A stretch of DNA of 64,000 nucleotides from Siccirubricoccus phaeus (GTDB lineage Bacteria > Pseudomonadota > Alphaproteobacteria > Acetobacterales > Acetobacteraceae): contig NZ_SRXO01000008.1 of the NCBI RefSeq assembly GCF_008360935.1, positions 186,001 through 250,000 of the forward strand, given 5' to 3'. Made by a program: the position numbers and the translations under genes. The notes below the pieces were generated by a model that was not told where the DNA came from, did not search any database, and saw only the letters and a program-made list of their open reading frames with translations. Numbering within the stretch: the stretch's first letter is position 1; every line of letters starts with the position of its first letter. This document shows, piece by piece, positions 10,504-19,398 of this stretch.

Positions 10504-10713
10504 TTATTCCTTGGCCGCCCTCTCCCGCGCCGCACGGTCCTCCTCGATGAGCTTCAGCAGCGCATCGGGGATGGGCTCGTTCGCGACATTGTCATATAGC
10601 TGGTGCAGCCCGCGCTGCAGCCACAGGTCAAAGGCCTGTTCCACGCCCTGCTCCTGCCGGCCGCCGGGTCTTTCGCCTGGCTCGCCCGGCCGCTTCTGCT
10701 CTGCCTTGCTCAT
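10504..10713 (-). CDS. nepR: Anti-sigma factor NepR
   Basis: 69-residue anti-sigma factor that holds EcfG inactive until phosphorylated PhyR removes it. The NepR core is clear: RGLHQLYDNVANEPIPDALL followed by KLIEED. The N-terminal 30 residues are Pro/Gly/Arg-rich and probably disordered, as is usual. I chose the ATG at 10713; the frame is open further upstream, but that adds low-complexity sequence. It lies downstream of ecfG on the same strand, the reverse of the common nepR-ecfG order, with 182 bp and a hairpin between. Confidence 0.9.
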   Translation of the reverse strand: MSKAEQKRPGEPGERPGGRQEQGVEQAFDLWLQRGLHQLYDNVANEPIPDALLKLIEEDRAARERAAKE

Positions 10714-10815
10714 CGGCCTACCTGCCGGGCCCTTTCGCTGCGGGACGCGCTGGCGATTGCGTGCCCCATTCTTGCAACCTAGAACAAGAATTCTTCCGGC
10801 GGAATCGCCCGCTGG

Positions 10816-10842
10816 GAGGTCCCGTTCCGGCAAAAAAGCCAA
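10816..10842 (-). promoter_or_regulatory. Weak EcfG-like promoter candidate for nepR
   Basis: On the minus strand GGAAC is followed after 16 nt by CGATT, one mismatch from the EcfG -10 element CGTT. It lies about 100 bp upstream of the nepR start and would give self-limiting control if real. Confidence 0.3.
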
Positions 10843-10859
10843 GCACTCAAGCGGCCCGG

Positions 10860-10889
10860 ACCCGGCCGGGCGAGGCCACCCGGCCGGGT
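10860..10889 (-). terminator. Hairpin immediately after ecfG
   Basis: ACCCGGCCGGG and CCCGGCCGGGT form a perfect 11-bp stem with an 8-nt loop, starting 6 nt past the ecfG stop. A T6 tract follows some 20 nt further on the minus strand. It probably ends or attenuates the ecfG transcript before nepR. Confidence 0.5.
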
Positions 10890-10895
10890 GTGGCA

Positions 10896-11522
10896 TTAGA
10901 CATTGGCACGATCCGCGCCAATGCCCGGCGTAACAATATCGGGAAGGCGGCGGTCCCGGTCGGGCCGCGGCGCCGGCCGCTCCTCGCCCTCCAGCCAGGC
11001 CTGAAGCTGGCGGCGGGCGCGGAAGACCCGGCTCTTCGCCGTGCCCACGGCGCAGCCCGTGGCTTCCGCCACTTCCTCATAGGAAAGGCCCTGCAACACC
11101 ACCATGAACAGCGCCTCCCGCTGATCCGCCGGCAGGCGGCCCAGCGCGCGGCTCAGCTCCTTCAGCACCAGCCTGTCGTCATGCGCGGCGCCCACCGCGA
11201 AGAGCGACATCGGCAGGTCCTCGATATCCGTCGTCTCCCGCTGCCGGCGCAGCGTGCTGATGAAACGGTTACGCAGGATGCGGTGCATCCAGGCGGCGAA
11301 ATTGGTGCCGGGGGTAAAGCTGTCCTGCGCCGCCAGCGCATTCGCCACCGCATCCTGCACCAGATCCTCGGCGGCAGCGCGGTTCCGCGTCAGCGCCAGC
11401 GCCTGGACCCGGAGCTTCGGCAGCAGGGCGACGAGCTGGCCATGGAACTCGCCGCGCCCGGCCTTGGCCTTCTCGGGCTGGATGCTGGTCATGCCGTCCA
11501 TTGTGCTGCTCCCTTGCCTCAT
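10896..11522 (-). CDS. ecfG: General stress response ECF sigma factor EcfG
   Basis: Group ECF15-type sigma factor that directs the alphaproteobacterial general stress regulon. Region 2 (RNRAAAEDLVQDAVANAL, NFAAWMHRILRNRFI) and region 4 (ALGRLPADQREALFMVVLQG, GTAKSRVFRARRQL) are intact. The product is 208 residues from the first ATG; internal ATGs at 11501 and 11492 are also possible starts and would give 201 or 198 residues. It is flanked by nepR, a second ECF sigma and phyR, the diagnostic neighbourhood. Confidence 0.9.
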   Translation of the reverse strand: MRQGSSTMDGMTSIQPEKAKAGRGEFHGQLVALLPKLRVQALALTRNRAAAEDLVQDAVANALAAQDSFTPGTNFAAWMHRILRNRFISTLRRQRETTDIEDLPMSLFAVGAAHDDRLVLKELSRALGRLPADQREALFMVVLQGLSYEEVAEATGCAVGTAKSRVFRARRQLQAWLEGEERPAPRPDRDRRLPDIVTPGIGADRANV

Positions 11523-11569
11523 GCCCTGAAAGATGATCGGCAGGGGCGCAGAGTTGCATCGCGGCGCGG

Positions 11570-12085
11570 TTACTCGATCACGGCTCCGAGAGTGGCGGCG
11601 AGGAGGCGGCGGCCGCGGGTGACGCGCGCCTTCATCGTGCCGACCGGCACGCCGCAGATTGCCGCCGCATCCGCATAGGCCATGCCCTGCGCGCCCACCA
11701 GAATTACCGCTTCCCGCAACAGCGGCGGCAATTCGGCCAGCGCCCGGGCGAGATCCCGCAACCTGCCCGGTTCCTCCTGCCGCGGCGCCGTCGCCTGTTC
11801 CGTGGCGGTGGAATCCGGCAGGGCCGATTCGCGTCGGCGGCGACGAAGCTGTTCATGGAAGGCGTTCCGGATGACGGCGAGGCACCAGGGGCGCAACTCG
11901 ATTCGGCCGTCGGCGAATTCCGCCTCATGTTCCTCGAGCTTGCGCAGCGTGCGCAGCACGGCTTCCTGCACCAGATCGTCGGCTTCGGCAGGATTGCCGC
12001 AGAGGTAGCGTGCAAAGGCCCGAAGTTCCGGCAACAATGCCGCGAGGCGGTCCCGCTGCGGCAGGGGCGTCCCTTGTTCCGTCAC
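11570..12085 (-). CDS. Second ECF sigma factor beside phyR
   Basis: 171-residue sigma factor from GTG 12085. Region 2 reads LCGNPAEADDLVQEAVLRTL and RPWCLAVIRNAFHEQLRRRR; region 4 reads ALAELPPLLREAVILVGAQG then GVPVGTMKARVTRGRRLL. It resembles EcfG but is distinct in sequence, so it is either an EcfG paralogue with another promoter range or a modulator of the same response. The start is uncertain: the frame stays open toward phyR but upstream residues are low complexity, and no clear Shine-Dalgarno precedes the GTG. Confidence 0.82.
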   Translation of the reverse strand: MTEQGTPLPQRDRLAALLPELRAFARYLCGNPAEADDLVQEAVLRTLRKLEEHEAEFADGRIELRPWCLAVIRNAFHEQLRRRRRESALPDSTATEQATAPRQEEPGRLRDLARALAELPPLLREAVILVGAQGMAYADAAAICGVPVGTMKARVTRGRRLLAATLGAVIE

Positions 12086-12243
12086 CGGCGGACCAATATC
12101 AACGGAACGTGGCGAGGGCGAGCATGCGGGGCTGGTATAAAGGATGACATCCTGGGGAGCGAGCACGGCACGATGCCTTGGGCAGCAGTAACATTCGGGC
12201 CCGGACCCTGGCGTCCGGCCGCTACGCCGATGAGGGTGTGCGC

Positions 12244-12999
12244 ATGAGCGCGACGGATCGCACCGCGGTGATCCGCGCCCTGCCTTATGCCCGCCGCTAT
12301 GCGCGGGCGCTGCTGGGCAGCCAGCCGCGCGGCGACACGGCCGTGGCGGAGGCATTGCGCCAGGTGCTGGTCGGGGACGCCGCCGCGCTGCAGGATGATG
12401 CCGCGGCGCGCGCCGCGCTCTATGCCGCGATCGGCGATACGGTGCGCCAGGCGGAAGCGGAGAGCGGGCTGGACCTGCACGACATTTCCCTGCTGCAGCG
12501 CATGCTGCTGCTGCTGACCGCGCTGGAGGAACAGCCCCTGAGCGAGGCCGCCGCCGCCTGCCGCATCACCCCGGCGGCGGCGGAGCTGGAATTGCGCCTG
12601 GCGCGGGACGGGCTGCGCAGCGCCGCCGCCGCGCGCGTGCTGATCATCGAGGATGAGCCGATCATCGCGCTCGATATCCAGGAGCTGGTGGAGCGCAGCG
12701 GCCATAGCGTGGTCGGCATCGCGGCGACCGAGGCGGACGCGGTGGCGATCGCCATGGCGGAGCGGCCGACGCTGGTGCTGGCGGACATCAACCTCGGCTC
12801 CGGCGGCGATGGCACCGCGGCGGTGGCGCGCATCCTGCGCGATGTCGCCGTGCCGGTGATCTTCGTCACCGCCTTCCCGGAACGGCTGCTGACGGGCGAG
12901 GCAGTGGAGCCCGCCTTCGTCATCACCAAGCCCTTCGACCCCACCACCCTGGCGGTGGCCACCTACCAGGCGGTGACGCGCGGCGTGCGGCCGCTGTAG
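12244..12999 (+). CDS. phyR: Anti-anti-sigma response regulator PhyR
   Basis: 251-residue stress-response switch. Residues 1-125 are the sigma-like domain that binds NepR; residues 130-250 are a receiver domain with acidic pocket Glu136/Asp137, phospho-acceptor Asp181 in [10 protein letters not shown] and Lys229 in ITKPF. On phosphorylation it sequesters NepR and frees EcfG. It is divergent from the second sigma gene. No PhyR-type histidine kinase (HWE/HisKA2) gene is present in this window, so the input kinase must be elsewhere. Confidence 0.93.
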   Translation: MSATDRTAVIRALPYARRYARALLGSQPRGDTAVAEALRQVLVGDAAALQDDAAARAALYAAIGDTVRQAEAESGLDLHDISLLQRMLLLLTALEEQPLSEAAAACRITPAAAELELRLARDGLRSAAAARVLIIEDEPIIALDIQELVERSGHSVVGIAATEADAVAIAMAERPTLVLADINLGSGGDGTAAVARILRDVAVPVIFVTAFPERLLTGEAVEPAFVITKPFDPTTLAVATYQAVTRGVRPL

Positions 13000-13006
13000 C
13001 GGCGGC

Positions 13007-13031
13007 GCAACCAGGGTGCTTGCCTCGCGTT
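13007..13031 (+). promoter_or_regulatory. EcfG-type promoter for the DUF1328 gene
   Basis: GCAAC (13007-13011), a 16-nt spacer, and CGTT (13028-13031) match the EcfG consensus GGAAC-N16/17-CGTT at 8 of 9 positions, 31 bp before the start of the small membrane-protein gene. Seen directly; function inferred. Confidence 0.55.
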
Positions 13032-13061
13032 CTCCCGGCGCATCCGCCTCGGGAGACCGCC

Positions 13062-13226
13062 ATGCTTTACTGGACCCTGATCTTCCTCGTCGTCGCGCTG
13101 GTGGCCGGGCTATTCGGCTTCGGCGGCATTGCCTCCGCTTCGGCGGGAATCGCGAAGGTGCTGTTCGCCATCTTCATCGTGCTGTTCCTGGTTTCGCTGA
13201 TCTTCGGCGCGGTGCGCGGAGCATAG
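13062..13226 (+). CDS. Small DUF1328 (YtjA-type) membrane protein
   Basis: 54-residue protein that is almost entirely two membrane helices ([21 protein letters not shown] and [17 protein letters not shown] with a GIA turn between). The Gly/Ala-rich [15 protein letters not shown] centre is characteristic of DUF1328. Function unknown; family members are often stress-induced. The ATG at 13062 follows GGGAGA at a good distance; an in-frame ATG-like codon at 13020 would overlap the promoter candidate. Confidence 0.85.
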   Translation: MLYWTLIFLVVALVAGLFGFGGIASASAGIAKVLFAIFIVLFLVSLIFGAVRGA

Positions 13227-13338
13227 GGAGCGGATGGGGGCTCTGCCTCCATGCTCCCAGCCTCTCGGTGCGAGTCGGCAGATTGAACCAGCAGACTCGG
13301 ACCGGGGTCCGGGGCCAGGACCTGGCCCCGGCGGGAGT

Positions 13339-13359
13339 GCAGAGGGCAGCGCCCTCTGC
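13339..13359. terminator. Bidirectional terminator-like palindrome
   Basis: GCAGAGGGC, a 3-nt loop and GCCCTCTGC form a 9-bp perfect stem between the convergent DUF1328 gene and pncC. It is related in sequence to the palindrome after smpB (17926-17946). The rest of the 13227-13399 spacer is GC-rich with further short stems and no gene. Confidence 0.5.
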
Positions 13360-13399
13360 CGGGGGCATGGGGGCGGAGCCCCCAATTTCCTGAAGCGCG

Positions 13400-13888
13400 C
13401 TATCCCAGCGCCCGCGCCAGCCCCAGCGCCTCCGCCACCGTCGCTGCCCGGACCGAATCGCGCCCCCCGGGAAAGACCCGCCGCAGCACCCGCGTCTCTC
13501 CATCCGCCCGCGCCGCGCCGATGAAGACCAGCCCCACCGGCTTCCCCGGCGTTGCCCCGCCCGGGCCGGCGATGCCGGTGCAGCTCACCGCCAGCCGCGC
13601 GCCGCTGCGCCGCAGCGCGCCTTCCGCCATGCGCCGCGCCACGCTTTCGCTGACCGCGCCGTAACCTTCCAGCACGCCCCAGGGCACGCCCAGCACGTCG
13701 CGCTTCGCCTCATTGGAATAGGTGACGAAGCCATGCGTCACCACGGCGGAGCTGCCGGGAATCGCCGTCAGCGCCGCGGCGATCAGCCCGCCGGTGCAGC
13801 TTTCCGCCGTCGCCAGGGTGGCGCCCCGGGTTTCCAGGAATTCCAACAGGGCCCGTGCCTGCTCCAAGGTCTCTGGCGGCAGCATCAC
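13400..13888 (-). CDS. pncC: CinA C-terminal-type nicotinamide-nucleotide amidohydrolase
   Basis: 162-residue PncC/CinA-C domain that deamidates nicotinamide mononucleotide for NAD recycling. Catalytic-fold motifs TAESCTGGLIAA (near residue 25) and SCTGIAGPGGATPGKPVG are present. It is the stand-alone amidase without the N-terminal COG1058 domain. Its ATG overlaps the stop of pgpA, so the slt-pgpA-pncC genes read as one transcript. Confidence 0.9.
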   Translation of the reverse strand: MMLPPETLEQARALLEFLETRGATLATAESCTGGLIAAALTAIPGSSAVVTHGFVTYSNEAKRDVLGVPWGVLEGYGAVSESVARRMAEGALRRSGARLAVSCTGIAGPGGATPGKPVGLVFIGAARADGETRVLRRVFPGGRDSVRAATVAEALGLARALG

Positions 13889-14349
13889 AGCGGCATCTCC
13901 GGAAAGGCGGCGCGCAGCGCTAGCAGCAGCAGCGCCGCGATGGCGCCGGCCAGCACATCATCCAGCATGACGCCGAGCGCGCCATGCCGGCGTTCCGCCC
14001 AGCCCACCGGGCCGGGCTTCAGGATATCCAGCAGGCGGAACAGCAGGAAGGCCAGCGCCGCGCCCAGCAGCCCGGCCCCGGCCGGCAGGGCGGCGAGTGC
14101 CAGGGCCTGCCCCGCCCCCTCATCCACCACCACCCAGCCGGGATCGGCGGTGCGGTCCTCGCCCAGGATGCGGTCGATCGCCCAGAGCCCCGCCAGCGCC
14201 AGCGCCAGGCCAAGGCCGAGGCAGGCCAGCGGCCCCAGCAGCATGGCCGGCAGCACCAGGGCGGAGCCCCAGCTTCCTGGTGCCGGCCGCAGCCTTCCGA
14301 TGCCACCCATCGTCGCCACCGCCATGGCGAGGCCGAAGCCAGGGCTCAT
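13885..14349 (-). CDS. pgpA: Phosphatidylglycerophosphatase A
   Basis: 154-residue inner-membrane protein that dephosphorylates phosphatidylglycerophosphate to phosphatidylglycerol. The family start MATMGGIGRLRPAPGSWGS-like block, the acidic VVVDEGAGQ, and the LLFRLLDILKPGPVGWAER and GALGVMLDDVLAGA motifs are all present, with four hydrophobic segments. The start at 14349 overlaps the stop of the transglycosylase (ATGA). Confidence 0.92.
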   Translation of the reverse strand: MSPGFGLAMAVATMGGIGRLRPAPGSWGSALVLPAMLLGPLACLGLGLALALAGLWAIDRILGEDRTADPGWVVVDEGAGQALALAALPAGAGLLGAALAFLLFRLLDILKPGPVGWAERRHGALGVMLDDVLAGAIAALLLLALRAAFPEMPL

Positions 14350-16301
14350 CCGCCGTCCCGCAGCCAGGCCGTCATCGGATGGTCCAGCCCGGCGGTGGCG
14401 GGGGATTGAGCGCGATAGATCGCCAGATTCTCCAGCACGCGCTGCACGTAATTGCGGGTTTCTGAGAATGGGATCTGCTCCATCCAGTCCAGCATGGTCG
14501 GCCCGTCCATTCGCGGGTCGCCATAGCTGCCCAGCCATTCATCCACCCGGCCCGGCCCGGCATTGTAGCCGGCGACGGCGAAAGGCAGGGCGCCACTGAA
14601 GCGCAGCAGCAACTCGTCCAGGTAGGCGGCGCCGAGGCGGAGATTGTGCGCCGGGTTGGCCGTCAGCATCGCCGTCGCATGCCGCAGGCCGAGCCGCCTG
14701 GCGACCGCCTGGGCGGTGCTGGGCAGCAGCTGCATCAGCCCGCGGGCATTGGAGGAGGAGACGGCCTCCGGGTCGAAATTGCTCTCCTGCCGGGCGATGG
14801 CCTGGACCAGGGCGGGCTCGGGCGCTTCGGGCGGGGCGGGGTAAGGGCTGGGCCAGCCTTCCCGCGGCAGCATCAGCCCGGCGGCCCCGGCGCGGCGCGC
14901 TACCCACACGGCATGGTCCGGCCGGCCGATGCGGTGGGCGAAGCGCACCACCTCCGCCTTCGCCGCCGGCTCCACCGCCAGCTCCTCCAGCCGCAGCAGG
15001 AAGATGCGGGCGCGGCGGGCCTCGCCCAGCTCCGCCAGCACGCGGCAGAGCTGGGCCAGCTCATGCGCCTCGATCCCGGGCGCCATGCCGGGCTGCGGCA
15101 GGGCGGCGAGGCGGCGGGCGAGGCGGGCGCCGTTCTCCCCCAGCGCCAGGGCGGCGAGCTGGCCATAGAAGGCGGTGGGGAATTCCGCCGCGGCGGCGAA
15201 GCGTTGCCGGGCCCGCGCCTGCTGCCCCTGGGCCAGGGCGGCGCGGCCCTGCCAGTAGAAGCTGCGGGCGCGGGTGATGGCGCTACGGCTATCCTCCCCC
15301 AGCAGGGCGAAATGCCGCTCCGCCACCACCGGCTCCCCCAGCTTGCGCAAGGCGAGGAAGCCGGCGAGGAATTCCGCCTCCTGCCGCGGCTCGCCGGCCG
15401 CCTGGATGCCGTGCCGGGCGCAGATGGCATAGGCGGCGCGCGGGTCGCCCAGGCGCAGCAGCTTGCGGGCGAGGATCTGGCGTTCCGGCCAGGAAGCGCG
15501 GGCGGCGGCTTCGTTGGGAGGCGCGCGGAGGGCGGCCCAGCAGGCGGCGGCCTCGGCATCCTGGTCGCGGCGGCGCAGCCAGCGGGCGCGCTCGGCGGTC
15601 AGCGCGGCATCCCCCGGCGCGGCGCCGGCCAGGGCGGGCTGGTCGGCATCCGGTCGGTCCGCGGCATAGGCCAGGCGGGCGGCGGCGAGTCCCTGGCGCT
15701 CCGGCGCCAGCAGGGGCAGCACCCGGGCGGCGCCGCTGAAATCCCGCGCCAGGGCCAGGCGGTCGAAGCGGCGCCAATGCTGCTCCGGCTGCAGCAGCCC
15801 GGCGGCGCGGTCGCGGTAGGCAGGCTCGGCGGCCAGGTCGCCGGGGGTTTCGGCCCAGCCGGTGCGCAGCACCTCGGCGGCCTCGGTGGGCTTGCCGGCG
15901 CGGGCCAGCGCTTCCGCCAGGCGCTGGAAACCGTCCAGGCTGCGCGGGGCACGGGCCGCGAACCATTGGGCGACGAGGCCGTCATCCGGTTCCAGCAGGA
16001 GGGCTTCCTCGGCACGGCGGCCCAGCGCCTCCTGCGCCGGCCAATCCGGGTTGCCGAGGGCGAAAGCGGTGATCTCCGCCGCTGCGGCGCCGCTGCTGCG
16101 GGATTGCAGCTTCAGCCAGGCGATGTACTTGGCCAGCAGCGGATCGGCGCCGGCGGCGGTGGCCTCGGCTTCCGGCCAGCGCTGGGCATTGGCCAGGGCG
16201 ATGGCCTGGCGGCCGGCGGCGCGCATGGCCTCCGTCTGCGCACGGGCGGGGCGGGGCAGGGCCGCGGCAAGCGGCAGGGCGAGAAGGGCGCGGCGGCGCA
16301 T
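14346..16301 (-). CDS. Soluble lytic murein transglycosylase (Slt70-like)
   Basis: 651-residue periplasmic enzyme cleaving peptidoglycan glycan strands. A signal peptide ([22 protein letters not shown]) is followed by a long alpha-superhelical region rich in short helical repeats, then the C-terminal SLT domain with catalytic Glu in [29 protein letters not shown], and the [14 protein letters not shown] motif. It heads a three-gene transcript with pgpA and pncC. A paralogue with similar layout lies at 34261-36102. Confidence 0.92.
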   Translation of the reverse strand: MRRRALLALPLAAALPRPARAQTEAMRAAGRQAIALANAQRWPEAEATAAGADPLLAKYIAWLKLQSRSSGAAAAEITAFALGNPDWPAQEALGRRAEEALLLEPDDGLVAQWFAARAPRSLDGFQRLAEALARAGKPTEAAEVLRTGWAETPGDLAAEPAYRDRAAGLLQPEQHWRRFDRLALARDFSGAARVLPLLAPERQGLAAARLAYAADRPDADQPALAGAAPGDAALTAERARWLRRRDQDAEAAACWAALRAPPNEAAARASWPERQILARKLLRLGDPRAAYAICARHGIQAAGEPRQEAEFLAGFLALRKLGEPVVAERHFALLGEDSRSAITRARSFYWQGRAALAQGQQARARQRFAAAAEFPTAFYGQLAALALGENGARLARRLAALPQPGMAPGIEAHELAQLCRVLAELGEARRARIFLLRLEELAVEPAAKAEVVRFAHRIGRPDHAVWVARRAGAAGLMLPREGWPSPYPAPPEAPEPALVQAIARQESNFDPEAVSSSNARGLMQLLPSTAQAVARRLGLRHATAMLTANPAHNLRLGAAYLDELLLRFSGALPFAVAGYNAGPGRVDEWLGSYGDPRMDGPTMLDWMEQIPFSETRNYVQRVLENLAIYRAQSPATAGLDHPMTAWLRDGG

Positions 16302-16522
16302 CCCCGGCTTCTATCGCAGATCGGGGAGAGACGGGAGCGGGGATGCTTGCCAGGGGCTCTGCCCTCTGCCCCCCCCCGCCGGGACTTGCCGGCACTGCCG
16401 GCAATGCTCCCCTCCCCCAGGACCCCGCCCCGAGTTGGCGCGCGGATTTCCGCAAGCGGGCAGTTTCGCAGGGTGGCGATCTGCCCTATTTTCCGCGGTC
16501 CCGCCCACGGAGGACCGCCAGG

Positions 16523-17401
16523 ATGTTCCAAGGATCGATGGTCGCGCTGATCACGCCGATGCGCCAGGACGGGTCCGTGGACGAGAAAGCCTTCCAGGAC
16601 CTGGTCGAGTGGCAGATTGCCGAAGGTACCGAGGGGCTGATCCCCGTCGGCACCACCGGCGAAAGCCCGACCCTGTCCCATGCCGAGCACAAGCGGGTGG
16701 TGGAGCTCTGCGTCGAGGCCGCGAAGGGCCGCGTGCCGGTCATCGCCGGCGCCGGTAGCAACAGCACGGAGGAGGCGATCGACTTCGCCCGCCATGCGAA
16801 GAAGGCCGGCGCCGACGCCACGCTGGTGGTGACGCCCTACTACAACAAGCCGACGCAGGAAGGGATGTTCCTGCACTTCCAGGCCATCGCCGAGGCGGTG
16901 GACCTCCCGATGTTCATCTACAACATCCCGCCGCGCAGCGTGGTGGACATGTCCGTGGAGACCATGGCGCGGCTGGCGAAGCACAAGAACATCGTGGGCG
17001 TGAAGGACGCGACGGCGAACCTAACGCGGCCGCTGCACACCAAGCGGGCCTGCGGCGAGGATTTCATCCAGCTTTCCGGCGAGGACCACACCGCGCTGGC
17101 CTTCAACGCCGCGGGCGGGGTGGGCTGCATCAGCGTGACGGCCAATGTGGCGCCGCGGCTCTGCGCCGAGATGCAGAAGGCCTGGCGCGAAGGCAGGCTG
17201 GGCGAGGCGATGGCGATTCAGGAGCGGCTGGTGCCGCTGCATGACAGCCTCTTCGCCGAGACCTCCCCGGCGCCGGTGAAGTACGCCGCCAGCCTGCTGG
17301 GCAAGGGGACCGACAAGTGCCGCCTGCCGCTCGCCCCGGTCTCCGAGCCGGTGCGCAAGCGGGTGCGGGAGGCGATGGTCTCCGCCGGCCTGCTGAACTG
17401 A
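16523..17401 (+). CDS. dapA: 4-hydroxy-tetrahydrodipicolinate synthase
   Basis: Condenses pyruvate with aspartate semialdehyde, the entry to diaminopimelate and lysine. The 292-residue TIM barrel has GTTGESPTL near residue 43, Tyr133 in FIYNIPPRS, and the Schiff-base Lys161 in VGVKDATAN. The ATG at 16523 follows CGGAGGACCGCCAGG. The 221-bp gap from the divergent slt gene should carry its promoter; smpB follows after 20 bp. Confidence 0.95.
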   Translation: MFQGSMVALITPMRQDGSVDEKAFQDLVEWQIAEGTEGLIPVGTTGESPTLSHAEHKRVVELCVEAAKGRVPVIAGAGSNSTEEAIDFARHAKKAGADATLVVTPYYNKPTQEGMFLHFQAIAEAVDLPMFIYNIPPRSVVDMSVETMARLAKHKNIVGVKDATANLTRPLHTKRACGEDFIQLSGEDHTALAFNAAGGVGCISVTANVAPRLCAEMQKAWREGRLGEAMAIQERLVPLHDSLFAETSPAPVKYAASLLGKGTDKCRLPLAPVSEPVRKRVREAMVSAGLLN

Positions 17402-17421
17402 AGGATTAGACGTCGCCCGTC

Positions 17422-17907
17422 ATGGCGCAGCCGCGCAAGAAGGAGATGATCAGCCACGGCGTGGCCTCCACCAACCGCCGCGCCCGCTACGACTACAAGA
17501 TCGGCGAGACCATCGAGGCCGGGCTGATCCTGGTGGGGCCGGAGGTGAAATCCCTGCGCGCCGGGCGGGCTACCTTGTCCGAGGCCTGGGCCGGGGAGCG
17601 GGATGGCGAGCTGTGGCTGTTCAACTGCACCATCCCGGAATGGCAGGCCGGCAGCAAGGTGGCGCATTTCGAGCCGCGCCGGCCGCGCAAGCTGCTGCTG
17701 CACCGGAAGCAGGTCCGGGAGCTGATCGGCAGCATCACCCGCGAGGGGACGACGCTGGTGCCGATGCAGATCCACTTCAACGACAAGGGCCGGGCGAAAG
17801 TGCTGCTGGGCCTGGCTGAGGGCAAGAAGAAGCACGACAAGCGCGCGGCGATCGCGGAGCGGGATTGGCAGCGGGACAAGGCGCGGTTGATGCGGCAGAG
17901 GGGGTGA
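17422..17907 (+). CDS. smpB: SsrA-binding protein SmpB
   Basis: Delivers tmRNA to stalled ribosomes. The 161-residue protein has the family N-terminal VASTNRRARYDYKIGE, the core GLILVGPEVKSLRAGRA, and the C-terminal Lys/Arg tail (AEGKKKHDKRAA then RDWQRDKARLMR) that mimics a codon in the decoding centre. The dapA-smpB order is common in alphaproteobacteria. Confidence 0.96.
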   Translation: MAQPRKKEMISHGVASTNRRARYDYKIGETIEAGLILVGPEVKSLRAGRATLSEAWAGERDGELWLFNCTIPEWQAGSKVAHFEPRRPRKLLLHRKQVRELIGSITREGTTLVPMQIHFNDKGRAKVLLGLAEGKKKHDKRAAIAERDWQRDKARLMRQRG

Positions 17908-17925
17908 TTGGGGGCGCGGCCCCCG

Positions 17926-17975
17926 GCAGGGGGCTCTGCCCCCTGCACCCCCGTCGGGGACCGGACCGGTCCCCG
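17926..17975. terminator. Two strong palindromes after smpB
   Basis: GCAGGGGGC/GCCCCCTGC with loop TCT (17926-17946) and CGGGGACCGG/CCGGTCCCCG around a single A (17955-17975). They lie between the convergent smpB and Nudix genes and probably end transcription from both sides. No T-run. Confidence 0.5.
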
Positions 17976-18026
17976 GACCCCGGTGTGAGTTTCAGACCCG
18001 GGGGTTGAGCCGCAAACCCATGGCTT

Positions 18027-18048
18027 CCAAAGGCCCTTCGGCCTTTGG
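18027..18048. repeat. CCAAAGGCC palindrome, copy 1
   Basis: CCAAAGGCC, loop CTTC, GGCCTTTGG: a perfect 9-bp stem. The same palindrome recurs at 23813-23834 and 32545-32565, always in a spacer between convergent genes. Flanking sequence (an upstream TTGAGNNGCAAACCC-like stretch and a downstream GGGGAGAGTTTGAG) is partly shared as well. Confidence 0.7.
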
Positions 18049-18092
18049 CGGGGAGAGTTTGAGAGGGGCGCGGCACTGCCGCGGCGCCCCTC

Positions 18093-18632
18093 TCAAATCA
18101 GCCCCTTCACCCGCAGCAACCCGAAGGCCGCCACCGTCGTCGCGTCGCGGATCGTCCCATCCCGGAGCATCGCCTCGAATTCCGCCAGGGCGAAATCCCG
18201 CGTGATCAGCCCCTGCTCCTCGCTTTCCAGCGCTGCCGGCCCGGGGCTGAGGCCGGTGGCGAGCACGATGCTGTAGGCCTGGGTGCAGAAGCCGGCGGCC
18301 AGCAGCAGGGAGCCTGCCTCCACCAGCCGCGCCGCCTGCAACCCGGTTTCCTCCAGCAGCTCCCGCCGGGCGCAGGCGACCAGGTCGGCGTCGCCCGGGT
18401 CGCTCATCCCCTGCGGGAATTCCCAGGCGCGGGTGCCGATGGGGTAGCGGTACTGCTCGACCAAATGGATGCGGCCCGCCTCCACCGGCACCACCACGGC
18501 GAAATCCGCCTTCTCCACCACGCTGTAGAGGCCGGGGCTGCCATCCGCCCGGCGGATCCTGTCCTCCCGCAGCCGGAGCCAGGGATTTTCATAGATCAGG
18601 CGGGATTCGACGGTGGTGATCTCGGCGGGCAT
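18093..18632 (-). CDS. Nudix hydrolase, ADP-ribose pyrophosphatase-like
   Basis: 179-residue hydrolase of nucleoside-diphosphate derivatives. The second half of the Nudix box, RRELLEETGL, is intact near residue 87, preceded by EFPQGMSDPGDADLVACA; the first half is off the strict consensus (Ala replaces Glu). The N-terminal ENPWLRLREDRIR and VEQYRYPIGTRAWEFPQG are typical of ADP-sugar pyrophosphatases. Start at ATG 18632. It is divergent from the molybdopterin oxidoreductase gene. Confidence 0.85.
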   Translation of the reverse strand: MPAEITTVESRLIYENPWLRLREDRIRRADGSPGLYSVVEKADFAVVVPVEAGRIHLVEQYRYPIGTRAWEFPQGMSDPGDADLVACARRELLEETGLQAARLVEAGSLLLAAGFCTQAYSIVLATGLSPGPAALESEEQGLITRDFALAEFEAMLRDGTIRDATTVAAFGLLRVKGLI

Positions 18633-18711
18633 CCGGCAATGCTTCCCTGTTCCTGCGCGCCCTTGCATATGCCGCCGCGCATGACACGTAACGGGGACGG
18701 AGGAGGTTCCG

Positions 18712-19398
18712 ATGGCCGAGGATGACAGCGTCCCCCCGAACAATGTCCCCTTGGCCGGGAAGCTGCGGCAGAAGCTGGTCGAGAGCAAGGAGGCCTGGGC
18801 GCGCGAGGGCCGCCTGCTGACCGGCCAGCACGGCGACCCCATGCGGGACCGGCTGCCCCCCGGCCAGACCCTGGTGAAGGATTGGCCGGTGCTCGACCTC
18901 GGCGTGCAGCCGGATGTGGCGCCGGATCGCTGGCGCCTCAGGGTGGAAGGGCTGGTACAGGCGCCGGTGCGTCTGACCCTGCCGGAATTCATGGCCCTGC
19001 CACAGACGGACCTCACCAACGACATCCACTGCGTCACCCAATGGAGCCGGTACGACAATCGCTGGCAGGGTGTGCTGGCGCGCGACCTCATCGCCATGTC
19101 CCGGCCCAAGGACGAGGCGCGCTTCGTCTCCTTCACGTCCTATGACGGCTACACCACCAATGTGCCGCTGGAAGAATTCACCCGCGACGAGGTGCTGTTG
19201 GCGCATAGCTGGGAAGGCAGGCCGCTCACCCGCCAGCATGGCGGGCCGGTGCGTGTGGTGATCCCCCGCCTGTATTTCTGGAAGAGCCCGAAATGGGTGA
19301 CCCGGATCGAACTGCTGCGCGACGACCGGCCCGGCTTCTGGGAGGTGCGCGGCTATCATAATTTCGGCGATCCTTGGCAGGAGCAGCGCTATGGCTAG
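18712..19398 (+). CDS. Sulfite-oxidase-family molybdopterin oxidoreductase
   Basis: 228-residue protein with the Oxidored_molyb fold. Cys107 in DIHCVTQWS is the expected molybdenum ligand, followed by GVLARDLIAM, SYDGYTTNVPLEE and the C-terminal WVTRIELL. There is no signal peptide or Tat motif, so it should be cytoplasmic, unlike MsrP/YedY. Substrate unknown. AGGAGG lies just before the ATG at 18712. It overlaps the peroxidase gene by 8 bp, suggesting a shared redox role. Molybdenum cofactor gene moaB is also in the window. Confidence 0.85.
   Translation: MAEDDSVPPNNVPLAGKLRQKLVESKEAWAREGRLLTGQHGDPMRDRLPPGQTLVKDWPVLDLGVQPDVAPDRWRLRVEGLVQAPVRLTLPEFMALPQTDLTNDIHCVTQWSRYDNRWQGVLARDLIAMSRPKDEARFVSFTSYDGYTTNVPLEEFTRDEVLLAHSWEGRPLTRQHGGPVRVVIPRLYFWKSPKWVTRIELLRDDRPGFWEVRGYHNFGDPWQEQRYG

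Noticed and set aside
12178-12243. Upstream extension of PhyR
   Set aside because: Residues before MSATDRTAV are not conserved-looking and the ATG at 12244 gives the normal PhyR length.
14646-16550. Long plus-strand open frame opposite the transglycosylase gene
   Set aside because: Low-complexity Gly/Gln/Arg translation typical of antisense frames; the minus strand encodes a full Slt protein.
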